Shown: piece by piece, positions 26,252 to 34,363 of the stretch
Numbering within the stretch: position 1 is the stretch's first letter
Layout: each line of letters begins with the position of its first letter
NCBI GenBank assembly: GCA_963816685.1
Contig: CAWFMB010000019.1
Coordinates: 1-64,000 of the forward strand
Source: CAVYUC01 sp963816685
GTDB taxonomy: Bacteria > Bacteroidota > Bacteroidia > Bacteroidales > Prolixibacteraceae
Length of the DNA stretch: 64,000 nt
Reading direction: 5' to 3'
Made by a program: the position numbers and the translations under genes
The notes under the pieces: model-generated
The model's database searches: none
What the model was told of the DNA's origin: nothing
What the model saw: the letters and a program-made list of their open reading frames with translations, nothing else

Positions 26252-27034
26252 ATGCTCCAATTTACAGAAGCACTGCAAACTGCACGAAAGGCAGCAGCCG
26301 CCGGCGCCGAAATCATCCGCAAACGATTTGGCGATACTTCCAATGCACGTATAAAAAGTGAAACCGAGGGCCTTGTGACCGACACCGACCTGGAAGCAGA
26401 AAACGCAATTTTCGAAGTGTTGACGAAAGAAACTTCCTATACAATTTTAAGTGAAGAAAGCGGCTTGCTCAATGAAAGACCCGGATTAAAGTGGGTGGTT
26501 GACCCGGTGGACGGCACCAACAATTTTGCCCGTTCGCTGCCCATGTTTGCAGTGTCAATTGGATTGATGGATGGTAATGAATTTTTGGCCGGTGTTATCA
26601 ATGATCCGGTTTTGCATACCGAATATTATGCTGAAAAAGGAAAAGGCGCTTTTTGCAACGGGGAAAAAATTATCCTGCCGAAGATAAATAAAGAATTTAC
26701 ACCACGCATTTTTTTAAATCACGGATATAAGGAAACTGACCGCAATAATTATATTGTGTTGGCAAAGCGGCTGGCTCAGGAATATGACACTTTAAAATTA
26801 AATGCCACTGCAATTGAATTGTGTTATGTAGCCACAGGTTCATCGGATGGATTTATCGGTTCAGGGGATAAACTTTGGGATTATGCTGCCGGCGTGGTTA
26901 TTACAACCGAAGCAGGGTGCAAATTTACCGACTGGCGCGGAAATCCGTGGAACGGAAAAGAAAATCACCTCCTTTTTGCACGACCCGAATTTCATGAAGA
27001 ACTGGTGGAAATTATCAGGGATTTGCAACGATAA
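26252..27034 (+). CDS. Inositol monophosphatase-family phosphatase
   Basis: The 260-aa protein has the complete IMPase metal site: LVTDTDLEAE, SEESGL (Glu), the signature WVVDPVDGTNNFARSLPMF, and the C-terminal GSGDKLWDYAAGVVITTEAG. The family uses Mg2+ to hydrolyse sugar or polyol monophosphates (inositol-, fructose- or sugar-1-phosphates). As the last gene of the sugar block it may remove phosphate from a pathway intermediate. The length is normal for the family and the frame is intact. Confidence 0.9.
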   Translation: MLQFTEALQTARKAAAAGAEIIRKRFGDTSNARIKSETEGLVTDTDLEAENAIFEVLTKETSYTILSEESGLLNERPGLKWVVDPVDGTNNFARSLPMFAVSIGLMDGNEFLAGVINDPVLHTEYYAEKGKGAFCNGEKIILPKINKEFTPRIFLNHGYKETDRNNYIVLAKRLAQEYDTLKLNATAIELCYVATGSSDGFIGSGDKLWDYAAGVVITTEAGCKFTDWRGNPWNGKENHLLFARPEFHEELVEIIRDLQR

Positions 27035-27070
27035 AAAAATGCCGGATTTGAAAAGTCCTATTCCTAAAAT

Positions 27071-27091
27071 GCCGGATTTGGAGAATCCGGC
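27071..27091. repeat. Hairpin repeat GCCGGATT..AATCCGGC
   Basis: GCCGGATT (27071-27078) and AATCCGGC (27084-27091) flank TGGAG. A partial copy (ATGCCGGATTTGAAAAGTCC) lies at 27040. It sits between convergent genes and may also serve as a terminator. Confidence 0.6.
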
Positions 27092-27097
27092 TCCCGC

Positions 27098-29557
27098 TCA
27101 ATTGACTTTTTGTTTCTGACTTTCCAAATGGCTTAATCCCAGCCGCAGATCTCCGTAACTTACTTCATCGCCAAAGGCAACTTTTGCCGCACCAAAACTT
27201 TTATCTTCAGTATTCTTAAAATAATCCAATATTTTTTGAAGTTTCCCGTCATCCATTAACTGCAATATATCAAGCTTTCCCAAACGAATGTAATGTGCCA
27301 GATGATTTTCAATGGTGCTTGATGTTAGTTCACGTTCACCTGCAATCTCTGCCACTGTTTTTCCTGATTTAAAAAGTTCAAAACTTATCTTTTTAGTATC
27401 TTCTTTAGGCTTTTTCTTTTTAGCTGAAACCGGTTTCAATGGAATATCCCCTTTTTCAATATTATTTTCATTGCAGTAATGCTGAATCATCTGGATAATA
27501 TCAGCTCCAAACTGATTTATCTTTTTATCGCCCATTCCGTTCATCAACTTCAATGAAGAAGAATCAGCAGGCAAATAATTAACAAATTCAATTAATGCTT
27601 TCTGGGAAAAAACCATATACACCGGAATTCCAAGTTCTTCCGCTTTTTCGTAGCGCCATGAGCGCAATAACTTGTACAATTCGGGATGAGGGATGGAATC
27701 CGGACTGGTAATCTCTTTAGCCTTCACTGTTTTTTTCACCGGCATATTATTTTTAACAAGTGCCTTCGCCCGGGCGTCTAAAATTTCTTTAACCTTGAAG
27801 TCTTTCTTGCATACCTCAAATGCTGTCAGTTTCAATTCTGCCTCCTCCAATAACTGTGAGGAGGTGTGATTTAACTGTTTTCGCAGAGCCTTGTTATCCA
27901 CATCCAAATCCACTTTTGCCAGTTCATCAATTAAAAGAGACTGGATTTTTTCGCCAAAATAAAGAGAGGCTTTTGCAATCCTTTCCTGCAGTTTGCTGTT
28001 TATCTCAACATTAGGCTGAATCGCTAAAAGCTTCATCATCTGACTCTGAAATTTCTCTGCCACATCAACCAACTCTGCATATACCTGTGATTGTATTTTT
28101 TTCAATAGCTCCGGAATAATTTCAGGCAGTGCCGGGCTGTTATCCCGAACAGTTTTATTTAAGGTATTAACCAGCATTTTAACCATTTCAAATTGAAAAA
28201 GGTCCATCAGTAATTCCTGCTGGTAGGCCAGTCTGGCATCATCCAAAAGTTTTTCATCAGGCTGGTTTTCTTCCACCTGCCGGATAAAACCACTTACTGT
28301 TCCATCATTTATGATGCTGTGACTGGAAACAGGCGAGCTTAAAACCATTCCTTCCAGTGTTTTGCAACGGCTGAGGGCAACATACACCTGCCCGTGTGCA
28401 AAAGAAGCTTCGGCATCAATAATTGCCCGTTCAAATGTTAATCCCTGACTTTTATGAATGGTGATTGCCCAGGCCAGTTTCAGTGGAAGCTGGGAAAATG
28501 ATCCCTCTACCGACTCTTTTATTTCAGCTGTATTTTTATCAATTGAATATTTAATATTTTCCCAAATAAGCGGTTTTACTGCAATTTCCTCTTCCTCTCC
28601 CGGACAAAGCACATATACCAAATCATTTTCGATATCTGTAATTTTCCCTATTTTACCATTGTAAAAGCGCTTTTCCGGTTCCGGATCATTCTTGACAAAC
28701 ATGACCTGTGCCCCGATCTTTAGTTTCAAATCAAATTCTGTTGGATATGAATATTCCGGGAAATTTCCCTCCACTCGGGCATTAAAACTCCGAACCTGCG
28801 ATGAAACCCTCCGCAATTTTGAATCGTTAATGCGCTGTGCCTGGATATTATGAGTGCAAAGGGTGATATAACCCTCATCATCCGCGGGTTGAAAATCATG
28901 AATAAACCTTTTGTTCAGCATTTCAACTGCATCCTGATCAAGTTTGTTTTCTCTCACTTTATTCAGGATGGAAATAAACCGGTCGTCCTGCTGGCGAAAA
29001 ACGTGTGTCAGCTCAATGCTGATATATGAAGTTTTTTGCAGCGCCTTACTGCTGAAAAAATATACTGTTTCATATTCTCTTTTGAGCAATCCCCACTCTT
29101 CATTTTTAACTACAGGTGCCAGTTGCTGCAAATCTCCAATCATCAAAACCTGGGTGCCGCCAAAAGGTTTGTTCTGGTCGCGAAACCGTCGTAACACTCT
29201 GTCAACAGCATCCAAAACATCGGCTCTCACCATACTAATTTCATCAATCACCAGCAAATCGAGTGTGCGGATGATGGAAATTTTTTCTTTGCTGAACCGG
29301 TTCTGCTGATGCGATGCATTCTCAAACCCCACCTGTGGTCCAAACGAAAGCTGAAAGAAGGAATGTATGGTTACTCCCCCGGCATTGATTGCTGCCACTC
29401 CTGTTGGCGCCACAACTATCATCCTTTTGGGTGATTTTTCTTTTAAACTTTTCAGAAAGGTTGTTTTTCCAGTGCCGGCTTTTCCTGTTAAAAAAACATT
29501 TTGTCCGGTAAACTGAACAAAATTAAAAGCCATTTCCAATTGCCTGTTGGTTTGCAT
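27098..29557 (-). CDS. Pif1-like AAA helicase with HRDC and helix-turn-helix domains
   Basis: The 819-aa protein begins with a Pif1/RecD2-type superfamily 1 helicase. Walker A is TGKAGTGKTTF (residues 24-34), APTGVAAINAGGVTIHSFF is motif Ia, Walker B is VIDEISMV. WAITIHKSQGLTFE and YVALSRCKTLEGM are the late helicase motifs. Residues about 625-715 (HPELYKLLRSWRYEKAEELG, GDKKINQFGADII) form an HRDC nucleic-acid-binding domain. The tail (FELFKSGKTVAEIAGERELT, STIENHLAHYIRLGK) is a RecQ-C-terminal-like helix-turn-helix. The protein probably unwinds DNA at stalled forks or structured DNA. It is monocistronic, divergent from the 64-aa gene. Confidence 0.85.
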   Translation of the reverse strand: MQTNRQLEMAFNFVQFTGQNVFLTGKAGTGKTTFLKSLKEKSPKRMIVVAPTGVAAINAGGVTIHSFFQLSFGPQVGFENASHQQNRFSKEKISIIRTLDLLVIDEISMVRADVLDAVDRVLRRFRDQNKPFGGTQVLMIGDLQQLAPVVKNEEWGLLKREYETVYFFSSKALQKTSYISIELTHVFRQQDDRFISILNKVRENKLDQDAVEMLNKRFIHDFQPADDEGYITLCTHNIQAQRINDSKLRRVSSQVRSFNARVEGNFPEYSYPTEFDLKLKIGAQVMFVKNDPEPEKRFYNGKIGKITDIENDLVYVLCPGEEEEIAVKPLIWENIKYSIDKNTAEIKESVEGSFSQLPLKLAWAITIHKSQGLTFERAIIDAEASFAHGQVYVALSRCKTLEGMVLSSPVSSHSIINDGTVSGFIRQVEENQPDEKLLDDARLAYQQELLMDLFQFEMVKMLVNTLNKTVRDNSPALPEIIPELLKKIQSQVYAELVDVAEKFQSQMMKLLAIQPNVEINSKLQERIAKASLYFGEKIQSLLIDELAKVDLDVDNKALRKQLNHTSSQLLEEAELKLTAFEVCKKDFKVKEILDARAKALVKNNMPVKKTVKAKEITSPDSIPHPELYKLLRSWRYEKAEELGIPVYMVFSQKALIEFVNYLPADSSSLKLMNGMGDKKINQFGADIIQMIQHYCNENNIEKGDIPLKPVSAKKKKPKEDTKKISFELFKSGKTVAEIAGERELTSSTIENHLAHYIRLGKLDILQLMDDGKLQKILDYFKNTEDKSFGAAKVAFGDEVSYGDLRLGLSHLESQKQKVN

Positions 29558-29599
29558 CTTTGTTTTTTTTCAAGTTAATAAAGATAATGATTTTATCAA

Positions 29600-29657
29600 T
29601 TTTAATCTCTTTTTAATCTCCTTTTCATAAGCTCTTAATTCATCCGACATACTTTAG
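29600..29657 (+). promoter_or_regulatory. Response-regulator-type promoter P1: four 11-bp repeats and -7 box
   Basis: Units TTTTAATCTCT (29600), TTTTAATCTCC (29611), TTTTCATAAGC (29622) and TCTTAATTCAT (29633) are spaced exactly 11 bp apart. Six bp later lies TACTTTAG (29650-29657), a near -7 box, 36 bp before the ATG at 29694. The layout is the same base for base as at 32102-32159. Direct repeats of one helical turn are typical OmpR-family sites. Confidence 0.75.
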
Positions 29658-29693
29658 CCGGAAATTTAATTAAACAATTAAACAATTACAACA

Positions 29694-29888
29694 ATGCCAC
29701 ATTCAATTAAAAACAAACAAATTAGCAATAAAAACAGGCAAAAATCAAATAATAAGGGATCGCGTGCTTCCCGGAAAAATGAAATTATGAAACGCTGGCA
29801 AAATGAAGCAGACGAGAAATTTATGGACGGTTTGAATGGAATGAAATACGGTTTTATTTTTCTGATTGGTTTATTTACTATATTCTAA
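29694..29888 (+). CDS. 64-aa membrane peptide, probable two-component target
   Basis: The protein has a basic, polar N-terminal half (Lys/Asn/Arg-rich, residues 1-40) and a hydrophobic C-terminal helix (YGFIFLIGLFTIF). It has no recognisable domain. Support for it being real comes from its surroundings: a promoter with four 11-bp repeats and a -7 box upstream and a strong terminator downstream. The neighbouring two-component genes follow. The shared promoter type with the coiled-coil gene at 32199 suggests both are controlled by the same response regulator. It could act at the inner membrane, but its role is unknown. Confidence 0.55.
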   Translation: MPHSIKNKQISNKNRQKSNNKGSRASRKNEIMKRWQNEADEKFMDGLNGMKYGFIFLIGLFTIF

Positions 29889-29934
29889 TCAATCGATTCA
29901 TGCTGTAATAGAAGAATTGACAGAAAAAATTTTT

Positions 29935-29990
29935 CACCTGAAATCAAATCAGTACCCCATCTGACAGGTCTTGCGAATTTCAGGTGTTTT
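29935..29990 (+). terminator. Terminator between the 64-aa gene and the response regulator
   Basis: CACCTGAAAT (29935-29944) pairs with ATTTCAGGTG (29977-29986) and is followed by TTTTTGTTTT. The loop is long (32 nt) but the stem is perfect. Confidence 0.65.
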
Positions 29991-30047
29991 TGTTTTGGAA
30001 TCGTTTTTAATTATCTTGTTTCACAAAAATAAATCCAACTCTTTCAA

Positions 30048-30725
30048 ATGAAAATACTTGTGGTTGAGGACGAATTAAAAGTAGCCGATTTTCTCCGGAA
30101 GGGGCTGGAAGAACAGGGCTATTCGGTTGAAGTGGCCTATGATGGGCAAATTGGCGAAAAACTGGCACTCCGGAATGAATTCGACATGTTAATTCTTGAT
30201 GTTATTTTACCCGGAATAAACGGATATGAATTGTGCCGCCGAATCCGGGAAAAGAAACCGCAGGTGCCTGTGCTTATGCTCACCGCCCTGGGAACGACAG
30301 AGGACAAGGTTTCTGGATTTGATGCCGGCGCCGACGATTATCTGGTTAAACCTTTTGAATTTCAAGAATTACTTGCCCGGATAAAGGCCCTGGTGAAAAG
30401 AACAACAGGTGTGGTTCAAACTTCAACTACCATAAAAGTCGCCGATCTGGAATTGAATCTTGATAAAAAAATTGCCCGCCGCGGAAACAACAATATCGAA
30501 CTCACAGCAAAAGAATTTTCACTGCTCGAATTTCTGATGAAAAATAAAGGTCGCGTTTTATCCCGCGCCGAAATAGCCGAAAAGGTATGGGATATTACTT
30601 TTGATACCGGCACAAATGTAGTGGATGTGTACATCAATATTCTCCGGAAGAAACTTGATAAGGATTTTGAAACCAAACTCATTCACACCAGAATAGGACT
30701 GGGGTACAGCTTAAACGATCAGTAA
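30048..30725 (+). CDS. OmpR-family response regulator
   Basis: The 225-aa protein has a receiver domain (residues 1-115; acidic pocket VEDE, phospho-acceptor Asp51 in LILDVILPG, Lys in DDYLVKPF). A winged-helix DNA-binding domain follows (about 128-224; LTAKEFSLLEFLMKNKGRVL, GTNVVDVYINILRKKLD, IHTRIGLGYSL). It is close to CusR/CopR-like regulators. Its stop overlaps the histidine kinase start by one base. It likely binds the 11-bp repeat sites at 29600 and 32102. No such site is seen in front of its own gene. Confidence 0.9.
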   Translation: MKILVVEDELKVADFLRKGLEEQGYSVEVAYDGQIGEKLALRNEFDMLILDVILPGINGYELCRRIREKKPQVPVLMLTALGTTEDKVSGFDAGADDYLVKPFEFQELLARIKALVKRTTGVVQTSTTIKVADLELNLDKKIARRGNNNIELTAKEFSLLEFLMKNKGRVLSRAEIAEKVWDITFDTGTNVVDVYINILRKKLDKDFETKLIHTRIGLGYSLNDQ

Positions 30726-32107
30726 TGGAAATCCGCAAAAAACTTGCCTACCTGTTTATCGCCATCGTTGCATTTATTTTGTGGTTTACACTTGTGGCAA
30801 TTTATTTTTCCTTTTCGCAGGCCCGTAAGGAAGAATTTTACGACCGTCTCGGAAGCAAGGCAAAACTGGTGGCACAAATGCTGATTGATATTGATGAAAT
30901 TGATTCGGACCTGCTTAAAAAAATTGAAAAGAACAACCCGCTGAGTTTACCCAATGAAAAAATAATAATATTCAATTATCAGGATGAAGAGATATATTCT
31001 TCCGATGATGAAAATACAATTACAATTCCGGAACAGCGAATTCAGCAGGTGCGTTTACAAAACGAAATACGATTTAAACAGGGAAGTTATGAAATATACG
31101 GTCAATTTTATACCGGTCAATTTGACAGGATTGTAGTATTTGCTGCAGCCAGTGATATTTTCGGCGTAAATAAACTGAAAAGGCTCCGGATTATTATGTT
31201 CATTTTTTTTGTTGTTAGCCTTATCATAGTTTGGTTTGTTGGCAGAATGTATGCTAAAAAAGCACTTGCACCAATTTCGGAAATGGTAGGTCAGGTCAAT
31301 AAAATTGAACTCGCCAATCTACATGCGCGACTTGATCAGGGAAATGACAAAGATGAAATTGCACACCTGGCAAAAACCTTCAATAAAATGCTCGAACGGC
31401 TTGAAATAGCTTTTACAGCACAAAAAAATTTTATTGCCAATGCATCGCACGAACTGCGGACACCACTTACTGTCATAACCGGACAACTGGAAGTAGTTTT
31501 AATGAAACCCCGTTCCAATGAAGAATACAAAAAAACACTGCAACTTAGCCTTGATGAGATTAAAAACCTGAACCTGCTTTCGAATAAGTTGCTGATGCTC
31601 GCCCAAACAAGCACAGGCGCCGGAATTATAAATTTTGCCCCGGTCAGGATTGATGAAGTGCTTTGGAAAGCTCAAAATGAAATTCTTACACGGAATGAAA
31701 GTTATACAATCGATATAAACTTTGGACCCGGTATAGACGACGACAGTAAATTATCAGTTTCGGGAAACGAGCTGCTTTTAAAAACGGCGCTCAATAACCT
31801 CATGGATAATGCCTGCAAATACTCGGAAAATCATCATTCTGAAGTACAACTTGAAGCAAACGATAAAAACCTTTCCATCCATTTTATAGATCAGGGAATT
31901 GGTATTCCTCCCGAAGAATTAAAACTTATTTTTCAGCCTTTTTACCGATCAAAAAATGCAATTTCCCTTTCGGGACACGGTATCGGCTTATCGCTTGTCG
32001 AAAAAATAATTAACCTCCACAATGGCCGTATAGAAGTACTTTCCGAACCCGACAAAGGTTCCACATTCACTGTTTCTTTTCTTATTTTCAACCCAAACAA
32101 ACTTTAA
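30725..32107 (+). CDS. Sensor histidine kinase with HAMP domain
   Basis: The 460-aa kinase has two transmembrane helices (about 8-30 and 155-178) around a periplasmic sensor domain of about 125 residues. A HAMP segment follows (ALAPISEMVGQVNKIELANL). The phosphorylated His is in NASHELRTPLTVI (His242), and the catalytic domain has NNLMDNACKYS, DQGIGIPPEEL and GHGIGLSLVEKI. The sensor domain has no recognised ligand motif. It pairs with the upstream response regulator. Its stop codon overlaps the first repeat of the downstream promoter. Confidence 0.9.
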   Translation: MEIRKKLAYLFIAIVAFILWFTLVAIYFSFSQARKEEFYDRLGSKAKLVAQMLIDIDEIDSDLLKKIEKNNPLSLPNEKIIIFNYQDEEIYSSDDENTITIPEQRIQQVRLQNEIRFKQGSYEIYGQFYTGQFDRIVVFAAASDIFGVNKLKRLRIIMFIFFVVSLIIVWFVGRMYAKKALAPISEMVGQVNKIELANLHARLDQGNDKDEIAHLAKTFNKMLERLEIAFTAQKNFIANASHELRTPLTVITGQLEVVLMKPRSNEEYKKTLQLSLDEIKNLNLLSNKLLMLAQTSTGAGIINFAPVRIDEVLWKAQNEILTRNESYTIDINFGPGIDDDSKLSVSGNELLLKTALNNLMDNACKYSENHHSEVQLEANDKNLSIHFIDQGIGIPPEELKLIFQPFYRSKNAISLSGHGIGLSLVEKIINLHNGRIEVLSEPDKGSTFTVSFLIFNPNKL

Positions 32108-32159
32108 TCTCATTTTAATTTGCTTTTAATTCCGGATTAATTTTAAGACGGTAGTTTTG
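32102..32159 (+). promoter_or_regulatory. Response-regulator-type promoter P2: four 11-bp repeats and -7 box
   Basis: Units CTTTAATCTCA (32102), TTTTAATTTGC (32113), TTTTAATTCCG (32124) and GATTAATTTTA (32135) are in exact 11-bp register. Six bp later comes TAGTTTTG (32152-32159), a perfect TAnnTTTG, 39 bp before the ATG at 32199. No TTTG -33 box is seen, as expected for an activator-dependent promoter. Confidence 0.8.
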
Positions 32160-32198
32160 AATTGAAATAATTCAATAACCATTTTAAAAATAATCACT

Positions 32199-33065
32199 AT
32201 GGAAACAAAAGTATCAACCAAAAAAATTGTAGCTGCCACAATGCTCGCACTTTCAGTTGTTGTTGCAATATCGCTGTTTTACACCAATACACGATTAAAA
32301 AATAATTTGTCGGATGAAAAACTGAAATCAGAAATATTACTTTCTGAAAAACTAAGCCTCGATAAATCGATTATTAAATTTCATAAAGATTTAACCAAAC
32401 TGGAAGAAAAGAACAGTACACTCGATAAAATGGTAGCAGATGCCAATCTCAAAATCCTTTCGAAAAATAAAGAAATTGAAAAGTTAACTGCTGAAAAGAT
32501 TTCTGCAAAAAATCTTCAGAAAAAAATAGATGAACTGGAACTTTTGAAGCAGAAATTGGCCAAAGAAATTGCTGAATTGAACAATTCGATAGTCTTAGCC
32601 AATAATGATAATAAAAGACTAAACAGCCAGCTGGAAGCGTATACTAAAAAGAATTCCGGCCTCACAAGCGACAATTCAGTATTAAAAGCCATGATTTCGG
32701 ATAACTATCGTACTGAAGCATTACATGGTAAAAACGAAAAACTAACTGTCAGAGCCAGAAAAACAAATAAACTTCTGGTTAGCTTCGATTTACCCGGCAA
32801 TGCAGGAAACAATGTTTATTTTAAAGTTGTGACTCCTCAAGGCAAGGAATTTTCGAGCACAAATGATTTGGCTGCCGAAATAAAAATTACCGAAAACGGC
32901 GACGGACTTTTGGCCAGCACAAGTGAAACTGCAGCCGGAAGCGCCGGAACAAAACGCGTTGAAATGACTTTTAAACCACAGTATAAATTAACTCAGGGTG
33001 TGTACCAGTTCAATGTTTACAATGACGATCGCTTTCTGGGAAGCACCCAGCTTCGATTGAAATAA
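32199..33065 (+). CDS. Membrane-anchored coiled-coil protein, two-component target
   Basis: The 288-aa protein has one N-terminal membrane helix (about 9-29) and a long coiled coil (about 35-160, rich in Leu/Lys/Glu heptads such as KIDELELLKQKLAKEIAELN). A C-terminal beta-rich domain of about 115 residues follows (KLLVSFDLPGNAGNNVYFKV to GVYQFNVYNDDRFLGSTQLR). It is probably a periplasmic protein fixed to the inner membrane. It is preceded by the P2 repeat promoter just after the histidine kinase, so it should be the main local target of the two-component system. The function is unknown; an envelope-stress or spanning role is conceivable. Confidence 0.7.
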   Translation: METKVSTKKIVAATMLALSVVVAISLFYTNTRLKNNLSDEKLKSEILLSEKLSLDKSIIKFHKDLTKLEEKNSTLDKMVADANLKILSKNKEIEKLTAEKISAKNLQKKIDELELLKQKLAKEIAELNNSIVLANNDNKRLNSQLEAYTKKNSGLTSDNSVLKAMISDNYRTEALHGKNEKLTVRARKTNKLLVSFDLPGNAGNNVYFKVVTPQGKEFSSTNDLAAEIKITENGDGLLASTSETAAGSAGTKRVEMTFKPQYKLTQGVYQFNVYNDDRFLGSTQLRLK

Positions 33066-33105
33066 TGTCTTCGTTCTTCTTATCAATTCTATCATTATTA
33101 CCAAA

Positions 33106-33125
33106 AGCCGGGAGTTGTCCCGGCT
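33106..33125. terminator. Bidirectional terminator
   Basis: AGCCGGGA-GTTG-TCCCGGCT with AAAA before and ATTTTA after, between the convergent coiled-coil and cupin genes. Confidence 0.75.
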
Positions 33126-33139
33126 ATTTTACTTTAAAA

Positions 33140-33508
33140 TTAAATCCAGCCGGGATTCTTTTTCGTAAATTCTGAATTTAATTTATCACCTGTATTTAAA
33201 GTTGAAACAGGTTCAAACAGCATAATATGTACCTCTTCGTCAGCAACCGGCCGGTGAAGCGTTTCCTTTGGAATAATAACAAATTCACCCTTATTTACCT
33301 GAATGGTTTTATCTTCCAGTTCCATTCTGAATGTACCTTTTACAACATAAAACAGTTCATCTTCATCGTGGTGTTTGTGCCAGTCGAATGCCCCTTTTGC
33401 CTTTACAAGTTTTACCTGTTGTCCGTTTAACTCTCCAATTATTCTGGGGCTCCAGTATTCATGGAACTGTAAAAATTTCTCCTCCGGATTCACTTTTTCA
33501 ATATTCAT
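33140..33508 (-). CDS. Single-domain cupin protein
   Basis: This 122-aa protein is a cupin_2 barrel. Metal motif 1 is WHKHHDEDELFYVVKGTFRM and motif 2 is GEFVIIPKETLHRPVAD, both with intact His/Glu ligands. Small cupins bind metal ions and various small ligands, and no substrate can be deduced. It lies downstream of another cupin gene on the same strand, 56 bp apart, so the two may be co-transcribed. Confidence 0.85.
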   Translation of the reverse strand: MNIEKVNPEEKFLQFHEYWSPRIIGELNGQQVKLVKAKGAFDWHKHHDEDELFYVVKGTFRMELEDKTIQVNKGEFVIIPKETLHRPVADEEVHIMLFEPVSTLNTGDKLNSEFTKKNPGWI

Positions 33509-33564
33509 AAAATTATATTTCTACATATTAAACGGAAAAACAGTAAAACTTTTTATTATCCGGA

Positions 33565-34125
33565 CTAAACCTTTAGAGGTGGTCCCACAACTTTCATATC
33601 ATGATCTTCAAATACTCTGGCAATTTCGGCTGGAGTTGGCGGTGATTTCCAGGCTGCAGTAGTTTTGAAGAAGCTTTCCATTTTTCCGGCTGGTAAATAG
33701 GAAACCAAAACTTTTCCATTTGTTGTAAGCTGAGTAAAAGCATGCGGAACATTTCGCGGAAGAAATACTGTTTCGCCGGGTCTCATTGAATATTTATCAT
33801 TGCCCACCTGAAACAGATATTCACCTTCCAGAATATAAAAATATTCATCCTGGAATAAATGAACATGTAGCGGCGGACCGCCTTGTGGAGTAAAACCGGT
33901 TTGCACAAAAACCGATAAATCACCGCCGGTATCTTTTGCTGAAATCTTCAGATCCAACACATTTTGCGTAACTCCCTTCATCCTGAAATGTTCTCCAAAA
34001 CGTGCCTCACCTGAATTTACCTTAAATCCTTTAACCGCTCTGTCCAAAGCATTCCTGCTTTTATCGGCCAGCAACGACAGCGGATAAAAGGCCATTATGG
34101 CCATTATAAATTTGCCCCTCTTCAT
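33565..34125 (-). CDS. Cupin-domain protein, possibly exported
   Basis: The start at 34123-34125 (MKRGKFIMAIMAFYPLSLLA) gives a signal-like N-terminus; the ORF opens 36 bp earlier without support. The 186-residue product has a cupin core with PLHVHLFQDEYFYILEGEYL and GETVFLPRNVPHAFTQL, the two metal motifs. A C-terminal helical tail follows (PTPAEIARVFEDHDMKVVGP). It resembles quercetinase-like or dioxygenase-like cupins of unknown substrate. Divergent from the membrane-protein gene at 34364. Confidence 0.8.
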   Translation of the reverse strand: MKRGKFIMAIMAFYPLSLLADKSRNALDRAVKGFKVNSGEARFGEHFRMKGVTQNVLDLKISAKDTGGDLSVFVQTGFTPQGGPPLHVHLFQDEYFYILEGEYLFQVGNDKYSMRPGETVFLPRNVPHAFTQLTTNGKVLVSYLPAGKMESFFKTTAAWKSPPTPAEIARVFEDHDMKVVGPPLKV

Positions 34126-34363
34126 AACTTCATTTTTAAATGTACAGCCTCTCAATAACAATCTTACAGGAGGTTTGTTAACCTGTTTTTATATGATAAA
34201 ACATTTTCCCCTGTAAATTCTCCGGGGGCATTGACTTTCAATCCTTTATTTCGTACCTTTAAGTGTTTTATTATTGATTGGAACTAAATCTTATTGATTG
34301 CAGTTAGATGAAGTTTTATACTTCTGTTGTTTTGTACGATTTTTAATCAAAAAAAATTAAATC

